Shown: positions 32,458 to 53,644, counted from the stretch's first letter. The stretch: 64,000 nt of DNA from Balamuthia mandrillaris (GCA_031835245.1 JAVKOQ010000005.1:1-64000); one strand, 5' to 3'. Notes: generated by a model from the sequence alone, not told the origin. Made by a program: numbers and translations.

Positions 32458-34056
32458 ATGGAAGGAGAAAGAGAATTGCATCATCATGATGACCAACGGT
32501 CTCGATGGCGGCATCTGCAACCTTGTGACTCGTTACCAGAGGCCAGGCATGCCCACAGTTGCGTGGCGTATGGGGACCGCTTGTTCGTTTTCGGCGGCTA
32601 CGCAAAGGGCACCACCTACCTCGGTGATCTTTGGCAGTTTTCTTTCGGTATTGACCACACTCAAAACGAATCTTTCAAACTTCTTAATCTTTCTTCTCCT
32701 CTCCCTCCTCATTTTTCTGCTTGTTGCTTCTCACTAACGCACGGTGTGCTTGTGGATGACGTGCAGCAACTGGCAAATGGACAAAGCTGCGTCGGAGAGG
32801 AGGCCCTTCGCCGCGGCATTCGCACACGGCAGTTGTCTATGGCCATTCCATGTTTGTGTTTGGGGGTATCGGCCAGGGCGGCCTTCCTTTGAACGACCTC
32901 TTCTGTTTTAACCTTGGTATTGTATTTTTTGTTGGTTTCTGGACTTTTTTTTCTTTCGTTAACACACAACCACAAAACCAAAGAAAAGAGCAGATGGAGC
33001 AAAGTCGCTTTGAAGGAAGACTCGTCGTGTAAAGCACCCCCGCCGTTATGGGGTCATAGTGCAGTCGTGCATGCGGATTGCATGTACGTATTCGGAGGCT
33101 TTGGCGACTACATTTCCAATCAACTCTATCGCTTTGACTTTGGTCTCTCTCTTTCTCTTGCTCTCTTGCTCTTCCTCTCTCTCTCTCTCTCTCTCTCTCT
33201 TGCTCTCATCAGCTTATATTAATATCATATTTAAACACACATGACAGAGAGTAAGCGTTGGTCTTTGCTAACAACGACAACAGCAGAAGAGCACAGGAAA
33301 CCACCACCACGACATCTTCACGTGGCCATCGTCCAACAAGACACAATGTACATTATCGCTGGGTTCACCGGCTCTCGTAACCTTTCCGACTTTTTTGCTC
33401 TGTCCTTGCGAACGAAAAACACAAACAAGAAAGAAGCAGAAGAAGCAAAGCTTTTGGAATGGAGGGAACTCCCACCGCCACCGTTTGGCAAAGAAGGCAG
33501 AAGAGGACACAAAGTGGCGATATTACAGCTTGGTGATGATAAAGAAGCAGAAGCAAGACCATTGTTATATGTGCATGCAGGAAGAGTTGAAAAGGATGCT
33601 GTTGATGACCTTCACGTTTTTGACTTTGGTATGTATATCAAGCAAGCTGAGGTAGAGAAGAACTAACCACTTTTTACAGAGAAAGAAAAATGGTTTGTGG
33701 TGCAATCAAGAACAGATGAAGAAGAACGAGAAAAGCCAACGGCACGTTACTTTCATTCGATGGTGGAGTGGAGAAGCTCTCTTTGGGTGTTTGGAGGTTT
33801 AGGTTATGATTCTTCTGAAGCAGAACGTAAAGTGGACTTGAATGACTTTTATCAATTTCATCCAGGTACACCTTCCTTTCATTTCTTCTTTCTCGAGACT
33901 TGTGGGTTCTCAAAACAAACACGAACAGAAAGGCGTTTGCTGGAGGTAGGATGGGTCAAAGAAGTTGCACGTCGCCACGAAAGTGTTTTTCTTGTTGTGT
34001 TATCGTTTATCATTTTCCTTCTCGCTTTCTTTGTTTTCTCGCTTCGAACCATATAG
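32458..34056 (+). CDS. Kelch-repeat protein with one-blade exons
   Basis: Six exons: 32458-32647, 32767-32916, 32984-33142, 33248-33628, 33680-33865 and 33929-34056. They encode 397 residues. Blades: HSCVAYGDRLFVFGGY, HTAVVYGHSMFVFGGIG, GHSAVVHADCMYVFGGFG, HLHVAIVQQDTMYIIAGF and YFHSMVEWRSSLWVFGG. All five introns fall in the first base of a Gly codon at the same place in the repeat (FSFG, FNLG, FDFG, FDFG, FHPG), and the next exon tends to start E-(x)-K-x-W. The last exon adds a hydrophobic segment (FLVVLSFIIFLLAFFVFSL) that could anchor the protein in a membrane. That exon is the least certain. Partners unknown. Confidence 0.85.
33160..33208. repeat. (CT)n array in an intron of the second Kelch gene
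   Basis: CT dinucleotides on the plus strand, which is the sense strand of this gene, inside the intron 33143-33247. Confidence 0.85.
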
Positions 34057-34203
34057 CACAGCAAGAACGATCTTTCATTTGAGAACACTTTACTGCTTTG
34101 CGTTCATGCCAGGTTTTGCACTCTTACTTTCCTTCCCTAACGCTGGAAGGAGAACGTTCTTGGCTATCAGACTTAATAGTCTTTAAAGTTTATTCTTTCT
34201 GCA

Positions 34204-35154
34204 CTAAATGTGCATAAACCGAATGTTTGCCAGGGGTTGGAACTCGGAGAGAAACTGTCGGAACCGTTCCACTGCTGGCATTACAGGCACGTGATCCTCC
34301 ACTGGTTCCCCATGCAAACCGGTGATTGGGATGAGGAATCGCACCGTGGCATTGGTTCCACTAACTATCAACGTTTGTTCAACGAGGGTGCTTTTCGAGA
34401 GTGAAACGTGGACCGCGTCACAGCAAGTCATGAATGTGGTCCGTCTGCCCACTTTCGTAACCAACATTTGCTCTTCTGGTGGGGGTGTTTTTATATCTCC
34501 TTTTGCCTCCATCTCTGCTTCATCGTCTCTAGTTGTTCCATTCATTGCTTGCTCTTTTTCCAGAGCCTGCAGCAGAGAACTTGCTTCACAGAACAGTTGT
34601 CGCGCTGCCTCGCCATCCATTTCAACATGAACGCTCTTCGCGGTGGGTTCCTTCCGTCCGTAGGCGTCGGCCAGGAAAGAAGCCGAAGACACCGCTTTCC
34701 TTTTGTTCCTCCTCTCCTCTCTCAAGTGTAGCAGATAGACTTCCAGTTCGTAGTCTGCGTTGTCTATAGTAAGCCCTTGTTCTTTTTCCTCTTCCTTGTT
34801 TCCTTCTTTTTCCTCTGCTTCTTCTTCCACTGCTCGACTTGCGTTTCCTTGCTTAGCGATGGGGTAGAGGTCAACGTGACGCCAGAAAACAGGTTCCAAC
34901 AGCCAACCTGCCTCCTGATGGTCGGGTGTGCCCTCTATTTTGAAGTAGACATGCACCCGCCGTCCTTGCCTGCAGAAGAGACACCCCCCGAACCTGTCGA
35001 CCAGCTCTTTGCAGGTGGTGCAAACCAGCCGCAAGGCATGCAGTGCATCAAAGGAAAGGTAACTCACCACCGTTGCTTGCAGCTCCAAGGGCAAGCACTG
35101 GAATAAGCTCGGGGTGCAACAACGAACCTGACTTCCTGTTTTGTTCTGTTGCAT
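34204..35154 (-). CDS. F-box domain protein
   Basis: Single exon from ATG 35154 (MQQNKTGSQV); an in-frame TTG further up is not taken as start. The F-box covers about residues 15-55: FQCLPLELQATVVSYLSFDA, then LHALRLVCTTCKELVDRF. A CLFCRQGRRVHVYFKIEG strand, an acidic Glu-rich linker, and a C-terminal domain without recognised repeats (FMTCCDAVHVSLSKSTLVEQ, VRFLIPITGL) follow. It would serve as an SCF ubiquitin-ligase adaptor; the substrate is unknown. Confidence 0.75.
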   Translation of the reverse strand: MQQNKTGSQVRCCTPSLFQCLPLELQATVVSYLSFDALHALRLVCTTCKELVDRFGGCLFCRQGRRVHVYFKIEGTPDHQEAGWLLEPVFWRHVDLYPIAKQGNASRAVEEEAEEKEGNKEEEKEQGLTIDNADYELEVYLLHLREERRNKRKAVSSASFLADAYGRKEPTAKSVHVEMDGEAARQLFCEASSLLQALEKEQAMNGTTRDDEAEMEAKGDIKTPPPEEQMLVTKVGRRTTFMTCCDAVHVSLSKSTLVEQTLIVSGTNATVRFLIPITGLHGEPVEDHVPVMPAVERFRQFLSEFQPLANIRFMHI

Positions 35155-35373
35155 CTGCTCTGCTTTTGCCGCCAACTGGACAACCCTACCGCGAAATTGT
35201 TTTTTAATATTCTCGCTGTTTAAGGTTTTTTAACAAGAAGGACAAGAAACTCACTTCTTGGTAGTGCTCGGCCCATCCAGCTGGAGGCGAAACAAATGCC
35301 GCACAACAGAAACTGTTGCCCTGGTTTTGGCTCAGGTTCTTTTGTTATTTCTTCTCCGTTTTTTATTGTTGTT

Positions 35374-39927
<4,554 letters not shown>

Positions 39928-40078
39928 TCCCAAGGAGCACAACTGGAAGAAACCGGAACCGTACCTTGACACAACTTGGCTTCTTGCTGTCCCATGTTGC
40001 TTTATTCTTGCGTTTTATCGTTCCTCTTATTTTTATTCTGAAAAAAAGTTTGACCACCTGTCTTGTGGTCCGTTGTAA

Positions 40079-40276
40079 CGGCTTTTCGGGATGGGTTCCG
40101 GTTAAATGAATGAAGTCTACAAATATTTCTTTGAAATTCTATTGGTCTTTCTACAATATGATCTGAATCTGAACTGAATTATAAGATCGTTATGATTCTG
40201 TCGACGCAACTGAATTTATTCTGAAATCTTATTGGTCGTAGATTAATCTGATCTGCATCGCTTAATTTTGTAGACA
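40079..40276. other. AT-rich spacer
   Basis: Non-coding, with repeated words such as TGTAGACAT and ATTGGTC. No gene seen. Confidence 0.4.
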
Positions 40277-40555
40277 TCACATATTTAATGTAGACATATA
40301 TTCATGTCGACATTTTTTTTTCTTCACTTTTTTCATTCTGAGATTTTTCTTCGTAACAAAAGGAATGAAACGACGTTTGGTGCCGCTCTTTTTATTGGGA
40401 AGGGAAGCTCCTCCTTTTTGCTTTTGAGTTTGCTGATAACGCACCACGAAAACCAAGTCAGTTAGCGAGACCTCTCCTCCGCATTGTTTGAAATAACCGA
40501 AAGAAGAAGCCTCATTATTACTGTTCGTCAAACTACTATAGACACAGAAAACCAT
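40277..40555 (-). CDS. small hypothetical protein
   Basis: 92 residues from a genuine ATG at 40555. The middle (SFGYFKQCGGEVSLTDLVFV) has protein-like composition, and the C-terminal half is basic (KKVKKKK). It sits divergent to the IleRS gene, 80 bp apart. No family is recognised. It may be an exon of a larger gene or not coding at all. Confidence 0.35.
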   Translation of the reverse strand: MVFCVYSSLTNSNNEASSFGYFKQCGGEVSLTDLVFVVRYQQTQKQKGGASLPNKKSGTKRRFIPFVTKKNLRMKKVKKKKCRHEYMSTLNM

Positions 40556-40635
40556 TGTTACGCGAAACCTACAAACAAAAAAAAAGTGCTGTATGAAGCC
40601 TGAAGCTACCTTTGATCTCTCTAATCCATTTGTTC

Positions 40636-45310
<4,675 letters not shown>

Positions 45311-45421
45311 ACAATTTCCCATGTGTTTGGGAGAACAAGTCAAGGACATATGTTGTTTTATCCTTCCAAGGGAAGAAAAAAATTTATTCTATTTTTCTCG
45401 CTGAGACGGATGCTCTCCAGG

Positions 45422-47433
45422 TTATAGCAAACGTCGAGAAACAAGGAAGGTCTGCATGGCAGCACCCAAGAGTTGTGGTCGACGTATCAGCCGCTTGTCC
45501 CAAGGACAGTCGTTGGCATGCAGATAGTGAACCACCGCCAATCGGTTATGCGTTGCAGCAGCGGCAAAGGCTTTCGCGTCCCAAGGACACCCATGCCTAT
45601 GCAACCAGTCCAACGCCTCCAGGTGTCCAAACTGTGCTGCAGCTCTACAGGCCTCAAAATCCCAAGGGCAGCCCTTCTGGTGAAGCCATTTCAGTACCTC
45701 CACAAAACCAAGAGCAGCTGCAGCAGCGAACATGCGTGTACACCAGGGGTGGCCTGCCTTCCTCAGCAACCTCAGTATTGCCCACAGCGGCTCTTTGGCT
45801 AAAAGTTCGCTGAACCCCCACGTAGTAATGCTCTCCTCGTCATTGTTCAATAACCACGTAGGGCGCCATGGCTGTCCGCGCTCCAATGCCCATCGCAGCA
45901 CGTGCGCGTGTCCCTCTTTTGCAGCAGCATCCAAGCTCTCAATATCCCATTCGCACCCATTCTCCACCGCCCACTCCAAGACTTCCAGATGTCCATAAAA
46001 CGTAGCCTTGAAAGTCGTGTCTGTGTCCCAAGGACAACCGTTTTGCCTAGCGTATCGCAGCATTTCCAGGTCGCCTGCCTCAGCTGCTGAGGAGCAGACA
46101 TCTTGGTCCCAAGGACAGCCATTCTCGTGCAACCACTTGAGCACCGATAAGCTGCTTGCCATTTGGGTGGCGTCTTTATCCCAAGGACAGCCAAGTTCAC
46201 GGACCCATTGAAGGATATGAAGATGGTCGCTTCTAGCAGCGAATGCGCATACGTCTGTACTCCAAGGGCAGCCTTGCTCTTTCAGCCACTTCAGGGTCTC
46301 CAAGTTTCCACCGTCTGCTGCGGCACGCATTATCCGTTCTGGCTGCCAAGGGCAACCGTTTTCATGGAGCCACTTGAGCAACTCTAAGTTGCCATCCCTT
46401 GCAGCGCTGTTGCAAATAGAAGCATCCCATGTAAGGCCCTTTTCTCTGGCCAAAAGAAGCAGGTCCCTGTCTGCGGTGCCCAGCATGGTACCTAGATGAA
46501 TTTCAGCCAGGCCAACAATGTTGCCGCTGGTATTCTCAAACACCCATCGGAGGATGTGCTGGTTGCTACCTGCAGCCCACAGGATATCTTTCGTCTTTGT
46601 GGAGCCAGGGCAACCCTGTTTCATGGCCCAACGCAACACTGATAAATGTCCCGCTGAAGCTGCTGCCAGAAGCGTTTGCTCAGTCCATAGGCAGCCATGA
46701 GCACGCAGCCACTGAAGCACCGCCAAGTGACCTCCTTTAGCTGCTTCTGTGCAGCAGTTCTCGTCCCAATCGCAACCGTTCTTTCGGACCCATTTAAGGA
46801 CGTCCAGATGGCCTCCTGCTGCAGCGTTGATGCACGTCTTCGAGTTCCAGGGGCACCCTTGTCCGCGAGCCCATTTCAGTAAGTCCAACTTGCCTACATG
46901 GGCCAGCTGAGCCGAGAGGTCTCGGTTCAGTGGGCATCCGTTTTCCTCCACCGCAAAAGCTCCAAGGAGGAGGAGCAAGCGGCCTTGAGGAACAAGCGGC
47001 TTCTGAGTGTTGGAGAAAGGCGGTAAAACCAAGCACGACAGGTTCTGGCTGCGATGCCAACAAACATGCGGTCCAGTTGGGCAAACAAGGCACATAACAG
47101 CTCTTCTGGCAAGTCTGCCCAGTTGCCTCGATAGGATGTGGTTTGTTGTTGTGCGTCGTGTGGAAGGTGCGCAACGCTTGTCTGAACGTTGGGAGTGCAT
47201 TTGAACTTCTTGTTACGCGGTGACCCAGAGGGGCTCGACAACACTGATTGGAAGGATAGGCTGCTGCTTCCCTCTTCAACGTCTTTTCGACGGCCTGGGT
47301 CCTCGTAGTCATCCTCCTCAGGAAGAAAGCGCTTGCGAGAGAGGAGGGCCGCCAAGCAACGCACTTCCTCCCGAAGCGCAGCGACCGAGGCAGCCAGCGC
47401 GCGCAAGCTGCTGTTGTTTTCTTCTTCTTCCAT
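45422..47433 (-). pseudogene. F-box/ankyrin protein gene with an apparent one-base frameshift
   Basis: Starts at ATG 47433. The F-box (WADLPEELLCALFAQLDRMF, then VGIAARTCRAWFYRLS) is followed by SLELLRW, after which the frame ends in DAH-stop. One base out of frame, ENGCPLNRDLSAQLAHVGKL continues at once into ~17 ankyrin-like repeats of the type AAAGGHLDVLKWVRKNGCDW down to 45422. The switch lies at about 46,945-46,950 in GGAGGAAAA. A single-base slip, real or from sequencing, explains it. Without the slip the protein would be ~670 residues. GCPW-type repeats are common in amoebae and in giant viruses that infect them; here they are ordinary host-type F-box adaptors. The left part could also start at a later codon. 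Confidence 0.85.
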
Positions 47434-47579
47434 TCGTTTTTTTTTTTTTTGAGATTCGAATTTTTTCCTGGAAATTTTTTAATTTGTATTTGATTTTTTA
47501 TTGGCTGAACGGATTTTCATCTGATTTTCTTTCGCGACGACACGATATTTTTTGACGAAGAAATGAGCAGAAGAGAGAG

Positions 47580-47903
47580 ATGCACTCCCCAACCAGTAGT
47601 GCTTCAGATGGAGGGAGCAGCGGCAGCAGCAGCTCCAGTTCGGACTCTGCCGCGGCGCTGTTCAGCGCGTGCTGCCAGGGCTCACTGCAAGAGGTGAAGA
47701 GGCTGGTGTTGGAGGAGCGGCTGGACGCGAACACGCGCGACCGGGGAGGCGCCACCCCTCTGCATCACGCCGCTTGGCATGGACACGTCCCTGTCCTCAA
47801 GCTCCTGCTTCGCTACTCTGCAGACGTCAACGCGTGCAACGAGGAGGGCAGCACCAGTCTTCATTGGGTTTCTTACTCCTGCGAACCTTTTTCACTGCAT
47901 CTT

Positions 47904-47943
<40 letters not shown>

Positions 47944-50939
47944 CTCTCTGTCTCTCCTCTCTGCTTTCTTTTTACGCTTCTCTGCTTCTCTCATGCTCTG
48001 GTTCTCTCTTCTCTCTCTTCTTTTTTCCATTTTCACTTTCTTCTTTCTCATCTTTCGTTCTTTCGCAACATAATCTCTCTGTGGCGAAAAAGGCCTCGTG
48101 GAACGGTCATGTGGAAGCAGTGAGTTTGCTGCTCGCTCACAACGCTGACCCTAACGCCACCACCAACAGCGGGGAGACCGCTCTTCACTGGGCGGCCTAC
48201 AATAGACACACAGAAGTCTGCAAGCGGCTGCTTTGGGCGGTGGGACCAGCGGGGAGTGATGCTGGAGTGAGGGTGAAGGACAAGCATGGGTGGACGCCGC
48301 TGCAAAAGGCAAGGGCGGCGGAGGTTCAAGAGCTGTTGCGGAGGGGACTGTCGGAGGAGGAGAGGGCGGTGTTGGACAAGCAGTTTGAGGCGTTGAGGAA
48401 GGAAAGGAGTGCTGCCTCTCGGCCCTATTCTGAAGGTGTTTTTGCTATTCTATTTTCTCGTGTTCTTCTCTATTTGTTCGCTTCTCCTCGCTTATCTCTT
48501 TTCACATCTCTTGTCTTCTCTCCTGTATTCCTTTGCTAATGTTGAATTGAAAGAGATTTCACAGCGTTACTATGACTCTGGAATGTTGGACTTTACGGAT
48601 CGCATAGAAGATGGATTCTACGATGCTGGTCGCGAAGTTGAGTTTGCTCCTTTCGATCAGTTGCTGGAGAAACTGGACAAACAAATGATGGAGCAACCTG
48701 ACGTGCCATTAAGAGAAATCATTCTAGTGGACAGCACACGAGATCTTCGGCTAAAGGAAACTAAAATACAGGCCGAGTTTCTTCTCTCTCAATTCCCTCA
48801 CCTGGAAACTAAAATAAGGTTAGCTTCTGTCGTTCTTCTTTCCACCTTGCTTTCTTCCTTCCATTTCTCTTCTTCTCTTCGTTAGGTGCTTTCTATACTG
48901 TTATTCTTATTCTTTTCGTTCTTCTTTTCTTTCGTTTTTTGTTTTGGTGCAAAATACAAACAGGATGTTAGCAATGTTTGTAAGTAATCTTATGGGCGGC
49001 ATCCAAATTGACGAAATAGCAAAAGCAAACGAAATCTCTCTTCTTAACAAACACGTGTTGGATCACGTGCGACACGAGCTACGCTCCAACGTTGTCCCAT
49101 TGGGCTGCATTACGCATGGCGTTTGTCGGCATCGCTCTATCTTGTACAAATATCTCTGTGACTACCTGAACATACCTTGCCGCCTTGTTCGAGGATCTTA
49201 CGAAGACGGCGGACATGCTTGGAACGTTGTTTATCTTGGTTTGTTTTCCTCTCTTCGCTATTTTTCTTCTATTTTCTCCTTAAGTTGCTTTTATTCTTCT
49301 TTTGTATAGTAGTTCAGTTTTTCATTGTTGCTTGTCTTGTGCGTTTGTTTTACAGGAACTACATTTTATTTGGTGGATGTAATGAACCATCCTACTCATC
49401 TGTACGCTGAGAACTCTCCTGAAGCAAAATATTACAAGCGAATGGGACGCGTCTCTCCCGTCGACAATAGCAATGGCGTTATGAGCTCTCGCGATGCTCC
49501 TCTTAGATTTTTAGGTGGTATTGGTGGATCGAGCGTTCGTCTTCCTCCTGGCTTTCTTTCCACGTTATTAGATTATTCTTCTTCTGCTTCTTCTCAACAA
49601 CAACGCCTTGAAACCTCCGAGCTTTCGCGCTGCATTCCGTTGAAAGACTTTCGTAGAGCGGATCTCATTTTATATGAGAAGTTGGGCTCTGGGAGCTTTG
49701 GGGCTGTGTACAGATGTTCATTGAATGGTTTTTCGTGTGCGGTGAAGATCATGGACTTTGGTACTATGGCACAATCTTCTAATGCTGCTTCTCTCTTCCG
49801 ACGAAATGATCATCAACGTCTTCATCTTAAAGATAAACAAAAAGAAGATGAGGAAGAAGAAGAAGAAGAAGAAGAAGCCGAACACAGAGAAGAGGATGAC
49901 GAAGAAATCTCGTACATCAAACGCGAGATTGACATCTTGGAAAGTCTACACCACGACAATATTGTGACTTATCTTGGTCACGACGTACTCAAGTCACAAC
50001 GAAAGATTCATTTATTCATGGAATATGTGCCTCTTTCAATGGCGAGCATCATCAAACATCAACGAGACAAAGTGAAGAAACCCTTTGTCCCTGCTATCAT
50101 TCGAACCTATGCGTTGGAAGTGGCCAAAGGAATGCATTATCTTCATTCTCTACGTTCTCCTATTCTTCATCGTGATATTAAGGTTTGTTGTCGCTGTATT
50201 CTTTCTTTTTACAAGTTTTACTTTCAGTAGTTTTAAGTTTTGGTTTCCCAAAAACAGAGCAGTAATGTTTTGGTGGCATTTGACGAACACGGAACGCCAA
50301 AGAAAGTCAAGCTTTGCGACTTGTACCTTTCTTCCTCTCCTCTCTTTGCGCTCTGCTCTGCTCTCTGCTCTCCTTTATTACTGACGTGCAGCTCAATTTG
50401 CATAGTGGCGTAAGCAAGATGCTCGCCAATACAATGGTCGCAAGGACGCTGGTTGGTACACCTGGTTGGATTGCTCCTGAAGTACTTCATGGCAGCCACT
50501 CTGGTTACACGGATAAAGCTGATGGTACCCTACTTTTGCGTTTTGTTCTCTTTCATCTTTCCTCTTTCTCTCTATCGTTTTTGTTTGTCGTTCTTTTTCG
50601 CCGACGGTTCTCATTCTCTCCTTCTCTCCTTCTCTTCACTTTGTTATCTCTCCTCTCTAATATTATTCAGTGTGGTCTTTTGGAATGTTGCTGCTGGAAC
50701 TGTTGACATTGGACAAACCTGGTTCAAATCCACGGATTGCTGATCTCTATTTAACGATGGACAAAACGTATCACCCACTCATCAATATTTTGGTGGAGTG
50801 CACAAAAAGTACGTTGTGGTTCTAGTTCTTCTTGTGCTTCTTCCTGCTCACTTGGTGATGCTCTAAAACAGAGAAAGCAGAAGAAAGACCGATTGCTGAA
50901 GAGATTGTTTATAAACTTAGTGTTCTGAATTTGGCATGA
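47580..50939 (+). CDS. ankyrin - EDR1/transglutaminase-like - protein kinase
   Basis: Nine exons: 47580-47867, 48093-48435, 48554-48818, 48964-49238, 49356-50182, 50258-50322, 50406-50524, 50671-50808 and 50872-50939. They encode 795 residues. Three to four ankyrin repeats open the protein (TPLHHAAWHGHVPVLKLLL, SWNGHVEAVSLLLAHNADPN). Next is an EDR1-type transglutaminase-like fold with Cys in GVCRHRSILYKYL, His in GGHAWNVVYLG and Asp in FYLVDVMNHP. The kinase has GSGSFGAVYR, AVKIMDFG, HRDIKSSN, DFG (its Phe codon split by an intron), GTPGWIAPEV and WSFGMLLLEL. A ~40-residue acidic insert (about 49,840-49,905) lies before the alpha-C region. The EDR1-kinase pairing is known from plant Raf-like MAPKKKs; the ankyrin lead differs. 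Confidence 0.92.
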
Positions 50940-51110
50940 ACACTAAGAATTATTTGACTCTCTCTTTACACATGGGCAAATAGAGCACACCTCATTTGTC
51001 TTCTCTTGTTTGACGCAACACCATTCTTTCCTTCACATGTTGTGTAGGTTAAACTAACAAATTACACAGAAACAGGAAGAACAATGTTCGGTGTTGGCAT
51101 TGCAGTAGTT

Positions 51111-53644
51111 TTAAAAGTTGACAGAGCTGGGTGTCTCCAAGCTTGGTTCTTCCGCCTTTCTCTTCCGCCAAACCCAAACACCTACCAACAAACCAACCAC
51201 CGCTACCACCGTGACCACCAACACAACAGGAACCACTATCTTCCACCACAGCTCGTCTCCGTCATCATCGTCCTCCTCTTTCTCTCCATCCGCTCCATCT
51301 TCTCCACTCGCTCCTCCTAACAACACAGAAAGGTCAGGATCATACCGTAGAGTCTGTTGAAAGCGGGCCATAAACCGCAGCACAAACGTTTCGTTTTCTG
51401 GCTTCCACTCCACTTGGACGGCTCCTTCCTCTTCCACCACTTCATCCACCATCGCCACCTTCAAAAAGTTCAATGGAATGTTCGTTCCGTTTGTGTACAG
51501 GGTGAACGAAGTCATCTTCCCTCCTCCTTCTTCTTCTTCTTTGGTTGCCAGCAAGTATGGTCCATCTTTGCTGACCACCGACAGCTCCAATTCAAGATGA
51601 GAGGAAGAAGAGAGCCAAGGCCAATCCTCCAACAACAGGCTCCACTTACAGGTTTGCGGTTCGACGTAAAAGTTGGTTCCTCCAAACTCCAGCTCCGTTC
51701 CCTCCGCGAATAGCGTGAAGTTCAGAGAGAGCCGCGCTTGCGTTGCAACGGAGCTTGCAGAATTGGACACCAGGTCTGCCGAGAAGACGATGGAAGGAAG
51801 ATGACTAGACTCAACGTTCGAATGCACCACCGAGAAGTTTTGGTCTTGCAAAGAGTACGTTTGCAATACCTCTTCATCGCTCAAGACTTCGCTCAGCCTT
51901 AGGAACTGAGCAGAGAGAGCAAGCTCTTCCATGGGAGTTGGTGCTCTACTTTCTTCATCGTTATCATCCAACAAGATGAGTGTTGGATCTGGAAAGAACT
52001 GAGAGACCACCTCCCCTTCCTCCTCATCAAACGAGGTCTTCGTGGCGAAGCGAACTACCATGTTGGAACCTGGAACAACGAGACCAGGAGTGGAGGGCAC
52101 CACCACTTCCACACGATAAGCGGAGCTGGCAAGAAAGACGGAAGGCGAGGGCAACAAGTCCAAAGCGAACACCGAAGAAGAGGAAGGGAAAGCAACAGTC
52201 CAAGCAGTCAATCTGGCGTTGACCTGGCCTTCTTCCGTGAATGTAGCTTGAGCAGGATACACTTCCCATGAGCTTTCTTCTTCACCGTTGCCGTTGAGGT
52301 TGGTGATGGCCAAGCTGAGGTTCAAAGGAAGCGAGGATGAAGAGGGCGGGAAGGAAAGCCGAACGAGCAGCTTGAGCGTTTGAAAAGGAGAAAGCAACCA
52401 CAAAGCAGAAGGGAGGTCATCTTCGGATGCTTCCATCACCTCCACAGACGCAACTGGACGAGCGCCGTCCTCGCCCTGACCTGGGCAAGTGCAGTTGGAT
52501 TGAACGGTGGAGTCGCAGGGAGATATCATCAAATGGTTATGAGCGTTTTGCTCCTCGCAGAGGATCGGGGTTAAAGGTGGATTGATGTTGATCCCAAGGA
52601 AGGAGAGCTCATGGCTCGCTATCCACGTTCCGTTGATGAGGAAGACAAGACTTTCTACAGCAGTCATAAGATGAAGGGGTCAGAGGATGAAAGATAGAAC
52701 AACTAGCAAGCAACCAAACGAAAACGATGTGAACCTGTGCTGTTGATATTCTCGAAGCGAAGCGGGCCTTCGCTGATCCAAACAGACTCTATCACAGAAA
52801 TAAGAGTGCTTGATGTATCCGCTGCGCAACAAAAGCACACGTAAGTCACCTACATTTCTTTCGTTCTGGTTGGGTAAGTGCTTTATTACCTTGTGTTATC
52901 ACGGTGCTGCCTTTGCTGACCCATTGAGCATCTCCTATCAACACTGTTCCCCATAGTAATGTAGCTAAGTAAGAAAAGTAACAAACGAAGAGAAGGACCA
53001 AGTACCAAGAACAGAGCTGAGCACATCTTGAAAGACTACATCTTCGGTGACGAGGCCCACATGATTCTCCCCGGAACCAGCGTACACCACCAGACAAGGG
53101 GAGCCTCGACCCTTCACCCTGGCGTTCCGGATGGTCAGCGAGCCGTTCACAACGTCGGACCATTCCACTGCGGGATGGTTGTTGCCGTACAAGCTTATGT
53201 CCTCAATGACGACCTCCACGTATGTGCCGGAGGTTATCTTGATGTACGCGTCATGAAACACGTCTGGGTGCGTCGCTCTGTTTCATGGTTTTAACGTTAA
53301 GTACGAGAAGCAAAGCGGAGCACTAAAACAAAACACGACGGTACCTGATAGTAACAGAAGTAGAAACCATGAAGAACCAGTTGTTCAACGATACATTCCC
53401 GACCACAGTCACCACAGCGCCCTCCTCCACTGTGACGGCGTAAAACTCCGCCGGATCCGCACAACCTTCACAATATCCGACAGCTATGTTGAAACGGAGA
53501 GGGAGAGAAGGTTAAAAGAAAGAACACCGGAGTTTGTGAGAACCAAAAAGATGTCGCTAACATACATATCTGTTGCGCTCCTTTCGTAACGCTCACAAGA
53601 GAGAGTGCCCAGCAAAGCAGAAGAACTGCCAATTGACGCCTCAT
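51111..53644 (-). CDS. secreted beta-helix type I membrane protein
   Basis: Six exons: 53644-53566, 53483-53345, 53277-53006, 52943-52890, 52821-52735 and 52654-51111. They encode 724 residues. A signal peptide (MRRQLAVLLLCWALSLVSV) leads into short beta-strand rungs typical of right-handed parallel beta-helices (VVGNVSLNNW, YVEVVIEDISLYGN, LTIRNARVKG, ENHVGLVTEDVVFQDV). A large extracellular part with many Asn-Gly/Ser/Thr sites follows, then one membrane helix (VVPVVLVVTVVAVVGLLVGV) and a short basic tail. No enzyme motif is seen. A surface receptor or adhesin is plausible but not shown. Confidence 0.8.

Noticed and set aside
40100-40320. Remnant of a YR element end (GTCGACATG / TGTAGACAT words also seen near base 40)
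   Set aside because: The words are too short and their spacing differs, so chance is as likely.
47580-47867. Alternative start for the ankyrin kinase in a second frame
   Set aside because: Only one frame contains the ankyrin TPLHHAAWHGH pattern and keeps phase with the next exon.
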